NCBI GenBank assembly: GCA_013393415.1
Contig: JABXHI010000058.1
Location: forward strand, 1-64,000
Reading direction: 5' to 3'
Length of the DNA: 64,000 nt
Source: Micrococcaceae bacterium
GTDB lineage: Bacteria > Actinomycetota > Actinomycetes > Actinomycetales > Micrococcaceae
The notes beneath the pieces were generated by a model. The model made no database searches. It was not told the DNA's origin and worked only from the letters and a program-made list of their open reading frames with translations. This document shows, piece after piece, positions 7,992 to 17,677 of the stretch (within the stretch, counting starts at the first letter, position 1; the number at the start of each line of letters is the position of its first letter). The position numbers and the translations under genes are program-made.

Positions 7992-9161
7992 ATGAGCCGA
8001 CGAATCTTGATTTTGGCTCACACAGGACGTCAAGAGGCCATGCAATCAGCACTGCAGGCCATTGAATTGCTGCGTGAAGCCGGTTTGACTCCGGTCATGA
8101 TGCCGCACGATGCGACCGTTGTGCACGAGGCAATTCACAATGGGGTCCTGTCGGCAGATGGACTGACCGTTGAGAGTCTCAACACCGAATCGACCCTGCA
8201 TGACGTTGAGTTGGGCATGGTGTTAGGTGGTGACGGATCTGTGTTGCGGGCCGCAGAGATGGTCCGCGAATCAGATCTGCCGTTGATGGCGGTCAATTTG
8301 GGGCATGTGGGGTTTTTAGCTGAAGCAGAACAGGCCGACTTGGACCGTGCCGTCGCTGCCGTCGTCAACAGGGACTATCTTGTTGAAGAACGCATGGCCA
8401 TTGATGTCAAAGTCTTGGTCGGGACACACCTGGTTGCCCATACGTGGGCGCTCAATGAAGCGTCGGTGGAAAAATCGAACCGTGAGCGCATGCTAGAAGT
8501 CGTGGTGGGCGTTGACGACCGGCCCATTTCTTCATTCGGTTGCGACGGTGTGGTCATGGCGACGCCTACTGGTTCGACCGCCTACGCGTTCTCCGGTGGC
8601 GGCCCCATTGTGTGGCCCGAAGTGCAAGCCATGTTGATGGTGCCGCTGTCAGCACATGCCCTCTTTGCACGGCCGCTGGTGGTATCACCGGAATCCGTGA
8701 TTTCGGTGGATGTCCTGCAACGCACGAATGAATCTGGCGTGTTGTGGTGCGATGGACGACGGACCGTGGACCTGCCCGCAGGTGCGCGCATCGAAGTGAC
8801 CCGATCGACCAGTCCGGTTAAACTGGCGCGTGTTTCAATGACGCCATTTTCCGAGCGTCTCGTGCGCAAGTTTGATTTGCCGACTGAAGGCTGGCGCGGC
8901 ACGATCACTGAATCGGACCGTGCAGCAATCGAAGCTCGTGAACGCACACGCCGCGACCAAGATAATTGGCATCAAACGCTGGCAAATTCCCAGGGTATCC
9001 GCATCGTCGAACCCCACCACATGGCACCGCGGCCAGAGGTGGTGCCCCCGGTGACAACACCGATCCCTGTGGTGACGAAAGCCGACGAAGAAGAGATTGT
9101 GCAAGTTCGTAGGCCTGGAGCGGATGAACACGACCGTGAGAAGGAACCGAGGGACGACTAA
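7992..9161 (+). CDS. nadK: NAD kinase
   Basis: This enzyme phosphorylates NAD to NADP. The 389-residue protein shows the signature GGDGS (residues 79-83), the LNEASV segment and the glycine-rich GVVMATPTGSTAYAFS loop. The catalytic part ends near residue 300. A charged C-terminal extension of about 85 residues, ending in acidic and basic runs, is longer than in most NadK proteins and looks disordered. The start is ATG 7992 with AAGGAG 5 nt upstream. Its stop is immediately followed by the recN ATG (no gap). The position corresponds to Rv1695. Confidence 0.94.
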   Translation: MSRRILILAHTGRQEAMQSALQAIELLREAGLTPVMMPHDATVVHEAIHNGVLSADGLTVESLNTESTLHDVELGMVLGGDGSVLRAAEMVRESDLPLMAVNLGHVGFLAEAEQADLDRAVAAVVNRDYLVEERMAIDVKVLVGTHLVAHTWALNEASVEKSNRERMLEVVVGVDDRPISSFGCDGVVMATPTGSTAYAFSGGGPIVWPEVQAMLMVPLSAHALFARPLVVSPESVISVDVLQRTNESGVLWCDGRRTVDLPAGARIEVTRSTSPVKLARVSMTPFSERLVRKFDLPTEGWRGTITESDRAAIEARERTRRDQDNWHQTLANSQGIRIVEPHHMAPRPEVVPPVTTPIPVVTKADEEEIVQVRRPGADEHDREKEPRDD

Positions 9162-10880
9162 ATGTTAGAACACCTGTCGATCAACTCCTTGGGCGTGATA
9201 GAAGAAACCACCGTCGAACTCGACCCCGGTTTCACCGTCGTGACCGGTGAGACCGGTGCAGGCAAAACAATGGTTGTCACCGCACTGAACTTATTGCTTG
9301 GAGCACGAGCAGATGCCGGCGCAATTCGTGCAGGCGATACAAAGGCCACCGTTGAAGCAGGCTTTCTGTTGCCACCGGGCCATGCATCTGTCGTCGCCGC
9401 GGAGGATGCCGGGGCAGTGGTCGATGAGGATGCCGACGCGCAACACTTGGTCGTGAGCCGCTCGATCACGGCTTCTGGCTCAGGCACGCGCTCGCGGGCC
9501 ACGGCCGGTGGTCGGGGAGTACCAGTGGCATTGCTGTCAGAAATCGGTGAACACGCAGTAGCGATTCACGGCCAATCGGAGCAACTGCGACTCAAATCCA
9601 CCACCGCGCAGCGTCGTACACTTGATGCATTCGGTGGGACCCCCCTGGCCAAGAGCCTCAAGCAGTACCGCGACACATATGCCAAGTTGCAAGACGTCTC
9701 AAAGCAGCTCCAGGAGCTCGTCACGCAAGCTCAAGAGCGAGCGTTAGAAGCAGAAAATCTGCAGCGTAGCCTCGAAGAAATCGACGATGCGAACATCGTC
9801 GAGCACGAAGATGAAGACATTCAGGCGCAGATCAAACGGTTGGAATCCGCTGAAGAGTTCCGTACTGCTGCGCGTCTGTCCACGACCGCGCTTTCTGGAG
9901 ACGACAACGACTTAGATGCCCCAAGCGCTGAATCGCTCGTGGAAGCAGCTCGGCAGGTCATCGCTCAGACACCGGGTGAGCTCGAAGAACTCAACGACAT
10001 TAAGACCCGCCTGGATTCCGTGGGCATCGAAATAGCGGACATCACCGCCGAAATTTCACGCTTCACGGCAAGTCTTGAAGAAGATGGCCCCATGGCGTTG
10101 AACCAGGCCCAATCCCGGCTCGCCGAGCTGAATCGGTTAAAGAAACTCTACGGCCCAGATCTGACCGATGTTGTCAGCTGGGCAGAAGAACAGCGGCCGC
10201 GTCTCGATGAGCTACACGGGGACACCGACCGCATCGGATATCTCACCGAACAAGAGCAAGAGCTCACGGAGCGGCTCAAGCAACAGGGCGCAGAGTTGAC
10301 TGCGTTGCGTCAAAAAGCAGGGGGCACGCTGGGTGAGCAAGTGACCAAAGAACTCCACGGCCTGCTGATGCCCACCGCGCAGTTCTCCGTCGCTGTCCTC
10401 CCGGCTGAAACAGCTGGGCCACATGGATTCGACGAGATTGCTTTGCTGTTGCAACCCCACCCCGGTTCAGATCCGCGTCCGCTTGGTAAAGGCGCTTCCG
10501 GTGGCGAGCTGTCACGCATCATGTTGGCCCTAGAAGTTGTGCTCGCGGACACCGATCCGGTACCAACGTTTATTTTCGACGAGATCGATGCGGGTGTGGG
10601 TGGCGAAGCCGCCGTCCAGATCGGGAAACGACTCGCCCGATTGGCCCAGCGTGTCCAAGTCATCGTCGTCACCCACTTGCCACAGGTTGCCGCCTATGCC
10701 AATAAACACCTGAGGGTCAATAAGGCTCCGGACGTCGAAGCGGGCTTTACCACTTCAGATGTGACCGAGTTGACCGGCGACGAGCTCGTTTCGGAACTCG
10801 CGCGCATGCTGGCAGGACACGCAGACTCAGCCTCGGCACGTGAACACGCACGCGAACTGTTGGAGACCTCGCAGTCATGA
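9162..10880 (+). CDS. recN: DNA repair protein RecN
   Basis: RecN (572 residues) is an SMC-like ATPase that acts early in double-strand-break repair, holding DNA ends together. The Walker A motif is GETGAGKT (residues 29-36). Long coiled-coil stretches occupy about 160-370 (for example LEAENLQRSLEEIDD). The ABC signature ASGGELSRIML and Walker B TFIFDEIDAGVGG are near 450-485. The gene starts directly at the nadK stop and overlaps the Nudix gene by 4 nt (ATGA). In mycobacteria recN is followed by steA, steB and pyrG, all of which are absent here. Confidence 0.95.
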   Translation: MLEHLSINSLGVIEETTVELDPGFTVVTGETGAGKTMVVTALNLLLGARADAGAIRAGDTKATVEAGFLLPPGHASVVAAEDAGAVVDEDADAQHLVVSRSITASGSGTRSRATAGGRGVPVALLSEIGEHAVAIHGQSEQLRLKSTTAQRRTLDAFGGTPLAKSLKQYRDTYAKLQDVSKQLQELVTQAQERALEAENLQRSLEEIDDANIVEHEDEDIQAQIKRLESAEEFRTAARLSTTALSGDDNDLDAPSAESLVEAARQVIAQTPGELEELNDIKTRLDSVGIEIADITAEISRFTASLEEDGPMALNQAQSRLAELNRLKKLYGPDLTDVVSWAEEQRPRLDELHGDTDRIGYLTEQEQELTERLKQQGAELTALRQKAGGTLGEQVTKELHGLLMPTAQFSVAVLPAETAGPHGFDEIALLLQPHPGSDPRPLGKGASGGELSRIMLALEVVLADTDPVPTFIFDEIDAGVGGEAAVQIGKRLARLAQRVQVIVVTHLPQVAAYANKHLRVNKAPDVEAGFTTSDVTELTGDELVSELARMLAGHADSASAREHARELLETSQS

Positions 10881-11503
10881 CACAAAAACGCATCATGGAC
10901 ACCGACCGTAGGGTAGTCATCCAGGATCAGGAGACGGCATTTGCCGGCGCGATTTGGGATATTCAACGAGACACCTTCACTATCGACGACGCCGATACTC
11001 CCATGACCAGAGAGTACATTGAGCATCCCGGAGCGGTGGCCATCGTGGCGATTGACGAGCACGACCGCCTCGCCATGATCAACCAATACCGGCATCCGGT
11101 ACGACAAGATTGCTGGGAGATCCCTGCCGGGCTAATGGATGTCGAGGGCGAGAGCCTGCTGCGCACTGCACAACGTGAACTGACCGAGGAAGCCGACGTG
11201 ACCGCACACGACTGGTCCGTCCTCATTGATCACTACCCATCCGCAGGTTCTTCGGCCGAAGCCATCCGAATCTTTCTCGCCCAGGATATTGAATCGGTAC
11301 CCCAAGCAGACCGTCACACCCGCGACGACGAAGAGGCCCACCTGATGATCCGGTGGGTTCCACTTGATGAAGCGTTCGAAGCGGTCATGTCTGGGGCCGT
11401 CAAAAACGTCAACGCCGTCGTCGGCATCATGGCAACACACCTGGTGCGAACAACCGGGCGAAACACCAGACCCTTCGACGCCGCCTTCTCAAACCAATCA
11501 TGA
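10877..11503 (+). CDS. Nudix hydrolase, ADP-ribose pyrophosphatase-like
   Basis: The 208-residue Nudix protein probably hydrolyses ADP-ribose or another nucleoside diphosphate derivative. The Nudix box reads GLMDVEGE ... RELTEEADV. The glycine-to-glutamate spacing is one residue longer than the textbook box and Ala-Asp replaces the usual final Gly. I believe this is common in the actinobacterial Rv1700-like group. The catalytic RELTEE core is intact. It overlaps recN and xerD by 4 nt each, so the three genes are translationally coupled. Confidence 0.85.
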   Translation: MTQKRIMDTDRRVVIQDQETAFAGAIWDIQRDTFTIDDADTPMTREYIEHPGAVAIVAIDEHDRLAMINQYRHPVRQDCWEIPAGLMDVEGESLLRTAQRELTEEADVTAHDWSVLIDHYPSAGSSAEAIRIFLAQDIESVPQADRHTRDDEEAHLMIRWVPLDEAFEAVMSGAVKNVNAVVGIMATHLVRTTGRNTRPFDAAFSNQS

Positions 11504-12459
11504 GCTCCCACGACCTCCGAATTCCTGAGCAACTCAGCGTCCAGGTGCAAGCGTATCTCAACCATTTGATGATCGAACGCGGTCTCTCAGATAACACCAT
11601 GGACGCATATAGGCGTGATCTCAAACGCTATCTGCTCTACCTGGCCCAAGAGAACGTCAGTAACGTTAACACGATTAGCGTGCACCATGTCAGTGGATTT
11701 CTTCAGGCCCTCAGTTCAGGAAGCCACCACATGGGTCAACTCGCGGCATCATCGGTCAACCGCGTACTCGTGGCCGCCCGCGGTTGGCACCGGTTCATGT
11801 TCCTAGAAAACATCACCCCCACAAACCCCGCAGCAGACATCGCACCCCCGAAAACCGGACAACACCTACCCGATGGACTCACGATCGACCAAGTAGAGCG
11901 ACTACTCGATACCCCATCGCCAGAGACAGCCTCAGGGCTACGCGATCGTGCGCTCATGGAGTTGTTATATGCCGCCGGTGCTCGCATCACCGAAGCCATA
12001 GCGCTTGACGTCGACGACCTCATCACCATCGACGAGATAGATGAAACCATCGTGGTGCGTCTCTTCGGGAAGGGCTCCAAAGAGCGGATCGTGCCACTGG
12101 GTTCTTACGCGGTCGACGCCATCAACGCCTACCTGATTCGAGGCAGGCCACAGCTCGCAGCCGGAGGAAAAGGTTCAGCCGCCCTGTTCCTGAACCGTTT
12201 CGGAGGACGAATTACACGCCAAACCGGGTGGAACGTCATCAAACAGGCGGCAAGAGATGCTGAGATCACCGATGACATCTCCCCGCACACCCTGAGACAT
12301 TCCTTTGCCACACACTTGTTACAAGGCGGGGCCGACGTCAGAGTTGTGCAAGAATTGCTGGGCCACGCCTCGGTGACGACTACGCAGATCTACACGCATG
12401 TCACCGCAGATACCCTTCGCGAAGTTTTTGCCTACGCGCATCCTCGCGCCGCACGGTAA
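11500..12459 (+). CDS. xerD: tyrosine recombinase XerD
   Basis: XerD (319 residues) with XerC resolves chromosome dimers at dif. The N-terminal SAM-like core-binding domain (YLNHLMIERGLSDNTMDAYRRDL region, residues 12-35 onward) is followed by the catalytic domain. Active-site residues seen are Arg in AAGARITEA, Lys in GKGSKERIV, His-Arg in HTLRHSFATH, the second His in LLGHAS and the nucleophilic Tyr in TQIYTHV. The arrangement next to the scp operon, not in a phage-like setting, supports XerD rather than an integrase. A 174-nt gap, probably with the parA promoter, follows. Confidence 0.92.
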   Translation: MSSHDLRIPEQLSVQVQAYLNHLMIERGLSDNTMDAYRRDLKRYLLYLAQENVSNVNTISVHHVSGFLQALSSGSHHMGQLAASSVNRVLVAARGWHRFMFLENITPTNPAADIAPPKTGQHLPDGLTIDQVERLLDTPSPETASGLRDRALMELLYAAGARITEAIALDVDDLITIDEIDETIVVRLFGKGSKERIVPLGSYAVDAINAYLIRGRPQLAAGGKGSAALFLNRFGGRITRQTGWNVIKQAARDAEITDDISPHTLRHSFATHLLQGGADVRVVQELLGHASVTTTQIYTHVTADTLREVFAYAHPRAAR

Positions 12460-12633
12460 CGTGACCTTCATCTTTGACTTTAAACTTTAAGGCTCGCCGA
12501 GAAAATACTCCATTTGACGCGGCATTCGACACACGCACAATACAGTAGAGTCAGAACCGAGTTAACGTTTATTTTCTAACCCATAAGAGGATTGCGCACA
12601 CAACTTTCGTAGCGGTCAGGAGTTTCAAACATC

Positions 12634-13527
12634 GTGAATGACGCCAGCCAACAACCACGCCCCGTGATGATGATTACCGGTGATCCGGTGATCGGACCAA
12701 CCGGACGGCCAAAACACGAATTCCCCGTACCCGAAGCATTGGACTCTCACGGGCCCGCTCGCGTCATTGCATTGGTTAACCAAAAGGGTGGCGTCGGCAA
12801 AACAACCTCCTCGGTGAACCTTGGTGCTGCGCTCGCAGACTACGGGCGCAAAGTCTTGATGGTGGACTTCGACCCCCAGGGCGCATTGTCTGCTGGTTTC
12901 GGGACGAACCCACACGAGATGGACCTCACGGTGTACAACGTACTCATGGAGCGTGACGTCCACGTCACTGAGGCCATCATGAAGACCGAAGACGCCAATG
13001 TCGACTTACTGCCCGCCAATATTGATCTCTCGGCCGCGGAAGTTCAATTGGTCAACGAAGTTGCACGTGAACAGGTGCTGGCCCGTGCGCTGCGACCAGT
13101 AATGAACGATTACGACGTCATCATTATCGATTGCCAGCCCTCCCTGGGTCTTCTGACCGTGAATGCTCTGGCAGCATCGCATGGGGTCATCATCCCGCTG
13201 ACCGCTGAGTTCTTTGCCCTACGCGCCGTGGCTCTGCTGGTTGAGACCATTGAAAAAGTCCAAGATCGTATTAACCCTGACCTGGTGGTGGACGGTGTCC
13301 TGGCCACCATGGTGGATGCACGGACCTTGCATTCTAAAGAAGTGATCGGTCGTCTCGTCGAAGCCTTTGACGACAAAGTCTTTGAAACGGTCATTAACCG
13401 ATCCATCAAGTTCGCCGATGCCACGGTGGCTGCGGAACCGATTACAGCGTTTGCGCCGAACCACGCCGGCGCTAAAAACTACCGCCAACTGGCCCGTGAG
13501 CTCATCAGCCGCGGGGGAGCGCCGTGA
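12634..13527 (+). CDS. ParA/Soj-family ATPase
   Basis: The 297-residue protein has the deviant Walker A motif KGGVGKTT (51-58), a switch region VDFDPQGAL and Walker B region DYDVIIIDCQPSLG. About 45 residues precede the ATPase core. It is the equivalent of Rv1708, next to scpA and scpB, and lacks a partner parB nearby, so it is not the chromosomal oriC ParA. A role in chromosome organisation with ScpAB is an inference from the operon. The start is GTG 12634 with CAGGAG about 12 nt upstream. The gene overlaps scpA by 4 nt. Confidence 0.88.
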   Translation: MNDASQQPRPVMMITGDPVIGPTGRPKHEFPVPEALDSHGPARVIALVNQKGGVGKTTSSVNLGAALADYGRKVLMVDFDPQGALSAGFGTNPHEMDLTVYNVLMERDVHVTEAIMKTEDANVDLLPANIDLSAAEVQLVNEVAREQVLARALRPVMNDYDVIIIDCQPSLGLLTVNALAASHGVIIPLTAEFFALRAVALLVETIEKVQDRINPDLVVDGVLATMVDARTLHSKEVIGRLVEAFDDKVFETVINRSIKFADATVAAEPITAFAPNHAGAKNYRQLARELISRGGAP

Positions 13528-14318
13528 GCCACACAGCAATTCCAACGTTCGAGGAGGAACACTCCGAAGAACACGTTGGTTTTGAACTCGCGCTCACGAA
13601 CTTCTCCGGGCCATTCGACCTGCTGCTGTCGTTGATCGCTCGACGTCGAATGGATGTCACAGAGGTCGCTTTGGCAGAGGTCACGGACGAGTTCCTGGCC
13701 TACGTGGCAACTCTGGACACCACTGAAGCAGTCTTAGAGCACTCCACATCCTTCATGGTGGTTGCGGCAACGCTGTTAGAGCTGAAAACCGCGCGTTTGC
13801 TGCCCGCCGGCATCAGCGATGCGCACGAAGAAATGGCACTGTTGGAAGAGCGCGACCTACTCTTCGCGCGCTTATTACAATACCGGGCGTTCAACCATGC
13901 GGCCGACCTGATCAGAGAACGTATCGCCGCCCAAACCGCTATGGTACCGCGCCAAGCAGGGCCCGAACCACAGCACGCAAACCTGCTGCCGGAGCTCATT
14001 TTTGATCTCTCAGCACATGATTTTGCTGAGTTAGCCCAGGATGTATTCGCAAAATTCACCGAAGAACCTGACGAAGTCGGAACTCAGCACCTCCATGCCC
14101 CGGTCGTGTCCGTGACCGAGCAGGTTGCCATCTTGACGCGTCGTATCCAAGAAGCCGGCACGCTGACTTTCAGTCACCTCGTGTCCGATGCCTCGAACAC
14201 CATGGTCGTAGTAGTTCGGTTGTTAGCATTGCTGACCATGTATCGCGATCGACTCATCGATTGGCACCAGGACGCGCCATTGGCTGAAATTACGGTGTAT
14301 TGGCAAGAGGTAGTATGA
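13524..14318 (+). CDS. scpA: segregation and condensation protein ScpA
   Basis: ScpA (264 residues) is the kleisin that bridges the SMC heads. The N-terminal kleisin helix motif NFSGPFDLLLSLI is typical (family: F.GPLDLLL.LI). A central helical linker with many Glu follows. The C-terminal winged helix lies in about 190-264 (VTEQVAILTRRIQEAGTLTF). The start is GTG 13524, overlapping parA (GTGA). It overlaps scpB by 4 nt, so ScpA and ScpB are probably made in a fixed ratio. Confidence 0.94.
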   Translation: MSHTAIPTFEEEHSEEHVGFELALTNFSGPFDLLLSLIARRRMDVTEVALAEVTDEFLAYVATLDTTEAVLEHSTSFMVVAATLLELKTARLLPAGISDAHEEMALLEERDLLFARLLQYRAFNHAADLIRERIAAQTAMVPRQAGPEPQHANLLPELIFDLSAHDFAELAQDVFAKFTEEPDEVGTQHLHAPVVSVTEQVAILTRRIQEAGTLTFSHLVSDASNTMVVVVRLLALLTMYRDRLIDWHQDAPLAEITVYWQEVV

Positions 14319-14896
14319 CCCAACAGCGCTATCAGTCAGCATTATTTGCACAGCTGGAAGCCATCCTCATGGTTTCGGATGAACCAATCACACTCGAGCA
14401 ATTGGTGAAAGCCACTGATGCACCGCACGACGACATCGCGGCCACCCTGCATGCGATTCAGCGGGATTATGATGGCGAGCATGGCGGTATAACCCGCGGA
14501 TTTCAATTGCGTCACGTGGCCGGCGGATGGCGTCTGTACACTCGGGCTGAGCATGTCGATGTGATCGCAGCATTCATGATTCAAGGGGCCACTCAGAAAC
14601 TGAGCCAAGCAGGTTTAGAAGCCTTGGCTGTCATCGCGTACCTGCAGCCCGCGACGCGTTCTCGAGTCGCTCAGATACGGGGCGTCAATTCAGATTCTGT
14701 TGTGCGCACGTTGCTGACCAGAGGGCTCATAGCTGAAGATGGCGTCGAAGAACTCACGGGTGCCGTACGCTATACAACGACAGATTATTTTTTAGAACTT
14801 CTTGGACTAAACTCAGTAGAAGAGTTACCAAAAATTTCCCCGCTCCTACCGGGGGTCGACGAAGCCAGTGAACTGGCAGAAAGTCAGGAACAGTAA
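14315..14896 (+). CDS. scpB: segregation and condensation protein ScpB
   Basis: ScpB (193 residues) dimerises and binds the ScpA linker in the SMC-ScpAB condensin complex. Two winged-helix domains are visible: FAQLEAILMVSDEPITLEQL at the N-terminus and SQAGLEALAVIAYLQPATRS, which contains the family motif LEALAVIAY.QP. The ATG at 14315 overlaps the scpA stop (ATGA); a start 15 nt earlier would add five residues and is less likely. The stop overlaps the rluB ATG (TAATG). Confidence 0.94.
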   Translation: MTQQRYQSALFAQLEAILMVSDEPITLEQLVKATDAPHDDIAATLHAIQRDYDGEHGGITRGFQLRHVAGGWRLYTRAEHVDVIAAFMIQGATQKLSQAGLEALAVIAYLQPATRSRVAQIRGVNSDSVVRTLLTRGLIAEDGVEELTGAVRYTTTDYFLELLGLNSVEELPKISPLLPGVDEASELAESQEQ

Positions 14897-15795
14897 TGAC
14901 TTCCCGCAAGCCGAGAGGCTCCGGACGCCGTAACCGGACACCAAAAACAGGGCGTCGCGGTGGCCCATTCTCCGGTGCTGATTATGATCGTAATTTAGGT
15001 CCAATTGATCGCAGTCAATACCGTCGAAAAGGAAAAGGCCAAGGCAAAACATCTCGTCAGCACGTCCCTGAAGGGGAACGGCTGCAAAAAGTCATTGCGT
15101 CGGCAGGTATAGCCTCACGCCGTGTGGCAGAAGACCTCATCGAGGAAGGCCGGGTCGAAGTCAACGAGGAAATCGTGACTGCTCTTGGCACGCGTGTCGA
15201 CCCGGATACGGACGTGATTTTCGTTGACGGTATCCGAGTCAACACCAAGCCTGAAGCGGTCTACTACGCTTTCAACAAGCCGCGCGGCGTCATTTCCACC
15301 ATGTCAGATCCCAAGGGTCGTCCGTCGATTTCGGACTACGTGGACACCACAGACGCCCGACTCTTCCATATCGGACGACTCGATAATGAAACAGAAGGTC
15401 TTTTGCTCCTCACCAACGACGGAGACTTGGCGAACCGACTGTCCCACCCGAGCTTCGAAGTACCGAAAACATATTTGGTACAGGTCCAAGGCCCCATGCG
15501 TCGCGGCGTCGGTGACGAATTGCGTGCCGGCATTGAACTCGAAGAAGACGGCTTGGTCTCGGTTGATTCGTTCCGCGTCGTCGACTCCACGCCCGGTAAA
15601 TTGCTGTGTGAAGTTGTAATACACACCGGTCAAAACCGAGTGGTTCGACGGCTTATGAAGGCCGTCGGCTACCCGGTGCATCGTCTCGTGCGCATCGCCC
15701 ATGGCCCCATCACCCTGGGCAACCAGCGACAAGGCTCAATCCGTCAGTTGAACTCCCAAGAAGTTGGCCATCTCATGGCAACGGTGGGACTATGA
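14896..15795 (+). CDS. rluB: 23S rRNA pseudouridine synthase, RluB-like
   Basis: This 299-residue RsuA/RluB-family enzyme isomerises a uridine in 23S rRNA (position 2605 for E. coli RluB). The first 55 residues are basic and disordered. An S4 domain follows (RLQKVIASAGIASRRVAEDLI). The catalytic domain has GRLDNETEGLLLLTNDG, with the catalytic aspartate. The NRVVRRLMKAVGYPV stretch also fits the family. The equivalent of Rv1711, it lies in the same scpA-scpB-rluB order as in many Gram-positives. It overlaps tyrA by 4 nt. Confidence 0.92.
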   Translation: MTSRKPRGSGRRNRTPKTGRRGGPFSGADYDRNLGPIDRSQYRRKGKGQGKTSRQHVPEGERLQKVIASAGIASRRVAEDLIEEGRVEVNEEIVTALGTRVDPDTDVIFVDGIRVNTKPEAVYYAFNKPRGVISTMSDPKGRPSISDYVDTTDARLFHIGRLDNETEGLLLLTNDGDLANRLSHPSFEVPKTYLVQVQGPMRRGVGDELRAGIELEEDGLVSVDSFRVVDSTPGKLLCEVVIHTGQNRVVRRLMKAVGYPVHRLVRIAHGPITLGNQRQGSIRQLNSQEVGHLMATVGL

Positions 15796-16967
15796 CGACA
15801 CCTCGGTTCTCACGCACCGAAATTGTGGACACCGCATCGCTCGCGGCAGCTACCGAAACAATCTCGAAACACCACTCCATACAGCAACCTGCGCTCATCG
15901 TCGGGACCGGACTGTTAGGAACGTCGATCGGGCTGGGACTTCGTGCCGCCGGGATTGACGTGCTCCTCACGGACCCCTCACCGTCAGCCCAGGCAGTTGC
16001 CGAAGATATCGGTGCCGGACGCGGTCTGCGCGACACCGACGAGCCGGGTACCGTCGTGATCGCAGCCCCACCGGACGTCACCGGGGCAGAAGTTATCAAA
16101 GCGCTGTTGCGTTGGCCTCAGGCCATAGTACTCGATATCGCTTCGGTGAAAGTCTCCATCGCAACCGAAATACAGCGAGCCGTCGACCACGGGCAACTCA
16201 GCGCCGACGATGCCTTGCGCTATATCGGCACGCACCCGATGTCTGGTCGGGAACGTTCCGGACCCGTCGCTGCCCGTGGGGAACTTTTTACTGCAGCACC
16301 CTGGGTACTCTGCCCAGCTGACTCGACGCCGCAGTGTGTTGTCGATACGGCCTCTGATGTGGCGCGGCTACTCGGTGCAACGATCTATCAGATGAGCGCT
16401 GCCGAGCACGATGCTGCCGTGGCACAAATTAGCCACCTGCCACAAATCGCGGCTTCCCTGTTGGCCTCTCGTCTGCAAGATACTTCAGTTCAGGCACTGC
16501 AGCTAGCAGGCAACGGACTGCGTGACACCACGCGTATTGCTGCATCGGATGCGAGCCTCTGGGTCCAAATCCTCTCGGCAAATGCGGAGAAAATTTTACC
16601 TGAATTGCACGGTATGAAAGCTGATTTGGATCGGCTGATCAATACTCTCCAAGCACCCTACGAGTCGGGTTCGAGATTGGATGTTGCCCAATTGATCGAC
16701 GAGGGCAACCGGGGCCAAGCACGCATTCCAGGAAAACATGGAGGACCAGCACAAGCCTTTGCTCTGGTCACGGTCCTCGTTGACGATACGCCCGGCGCCA
16801 TCGTGGCCGCGTTGCAAGCCGTAGCCGATGCCGGGGTCAACGTGGAAGACTTAGGGATGGAACACTCCTCCGGTTACCAGGTTGGTATGTTGGAGATTTC
16901 AGTGGTCCCTGGCCACAAACAGCACCTGGTCGACTCGTTGACCGATCTTGGATGGAAGGTACTCTAA
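15792..16967 (+). CDS. tyrA: prephenate dehydrogenase with ACT domain
   Basis: TyrA (391 residues) converts prephenate to 4-hydroxyphenylpyruvate for tyrosine synthesis. The Rossmann loop is GTGLLGTSIGLGLR (residues about 38-51). The THPMSGRERSG segment carries the catalytic histidine region. The C-terminal 75 residues form an ACT domain (ALVTVLVDDTPGAIVAALQAV), implying feedback control, probably by tyrosine. It sits between rluB and cmk with overlaps on both sides. In mycobacteria tyrA is elsewhere, so this insertion into the rluB-cmk pair is a local feature seen in some related actinobacteria. With the DAHP synthase at 32455 it is one of two aromatic-pathway genes here. Confidence 0.92.
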   Translation: MTTPRFSRTEIVDTASLAAATETISKHHSIQQPALIVGTGLLGTSIGLGLRAAGIDVLLTDPSPSAQAVAEDIGAGRGLRDTDEPGTVVIAAPPDVTGAEVIKALLRWPQAIVLDIASVKVSIATEIQRAVDHGQLSADDALRYIGTHPMSGRERSGPVAARGELFTAAPWVLCPADSTPQCVVDTASDVARLLGATIYQMSAAEHDAAVAQISHLPQIAASLLASRLQDTSVQALQLAGNGLRDTTRIAASDASLWVQILSANAEKILPELHGMKADLDRLINTLQAPYESGSRLDVAQLIDEGNRGQARIPGKHGGPAQAFALVTVLVDDTPGAIVAALQAVADAGVNVEDLGMEHSSGYQVGMLEISVVPGHKQHLVDSLTDLGWKVL

Positions 16968-17668
16968 TGTCGTCACAACCTCGTCTGGTCATCGCCATCG
17001 ATGGGCCATCAGGCACTGGAAAATCCACGATCGCACGCTGGATCGCTCAAGAACTCGGTCTCAGTTACCTGGACACCGGGGCCAACTATCGTGCCGCCAC
17101 ATTGTGGTGCATGAAAAATGGACTCGATTTTGACAATCCAGACGCGGTGGACACCCAGCAAATCACTGAACTGATTCAGACAATGCCACTTGCACAGGAT
17201 CTGAACCCGAACAACTTCACGCTCGCGTTAGACGGTGAAGACATCACCGAGGCCATTCGCTCTGATGAAGTGACAGCTCACGTTTCGGTGCTTTCGACCC
17301 GCGCCCAGGTGCGCGAGCATCTGGTCCAGTTACAACGCCAAGCCATCGACGCCCGCCCTCGCATTGTGGTTGAAGGTCGCGACATCACTACCGTAGTCGC
17401 GCCCGACGCCGATGCACGGATACTGTTGACTGCATCTCCTGAAGTTCGGATGGCCCGGCGAGGCCAACAGCTTCGCGAAACTGACCAAAACCCATCCAAC
17501 GTTCAAAACGATGTCATTGGTCGCGACCAGAAAGACTCCGCTCTGGTTGATTTCATGTCCCCGGCAGATGGCGTCGCTGAGATAGACTCCACAGAACTTT
17601 CCCTTGAAGACACCGTGACCGTCGTCCTTGCTGAAATTCAACGCCAGCAACACGCCAATGGTTCCTAA
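16967..17668 (+). CDS. cmk: cytidylate kinase
   Basis: Cmk (233 residues) phosphorylates CMP and dCMP. The P-loop is AIDGPSGTGKST near the N-terminus; YLDTGANYRA is the substrate-binding region, and ARIVVEGRDITTVVAPDA and RRGQQLRE further on match the family. ATG 16967 overlaps the tyrA stop (TAATG) and places the P-loop correctly; the upstream in-frame ATG at 16952 lies in tyrA. The der gene follows 9 nt downstream, the usual cmk-der pair. Confidence 0.94.
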   Translation: MSSQPRLVIAIDGPSGTGKSTIARWIAQELGLSYLDTGANYRAATLWCMKNGLDFDNPDAVDTQQITELIQTMPLAQDLNPNNFTLALDGEDITEAIRSDEVTAHVSVLSTRAQVREHLVQLQRQAIDARPRIVVEGRDITTVVAPDADARILLTASPEVRMARRGQQLRETDQNPSNVQNDVIGRDQKDSALVDFMSPADGVAEIDSTELSLEDTVTVVLAEIQRQQHANGS

Positions 17669-17677
17669 GAAAGCATT

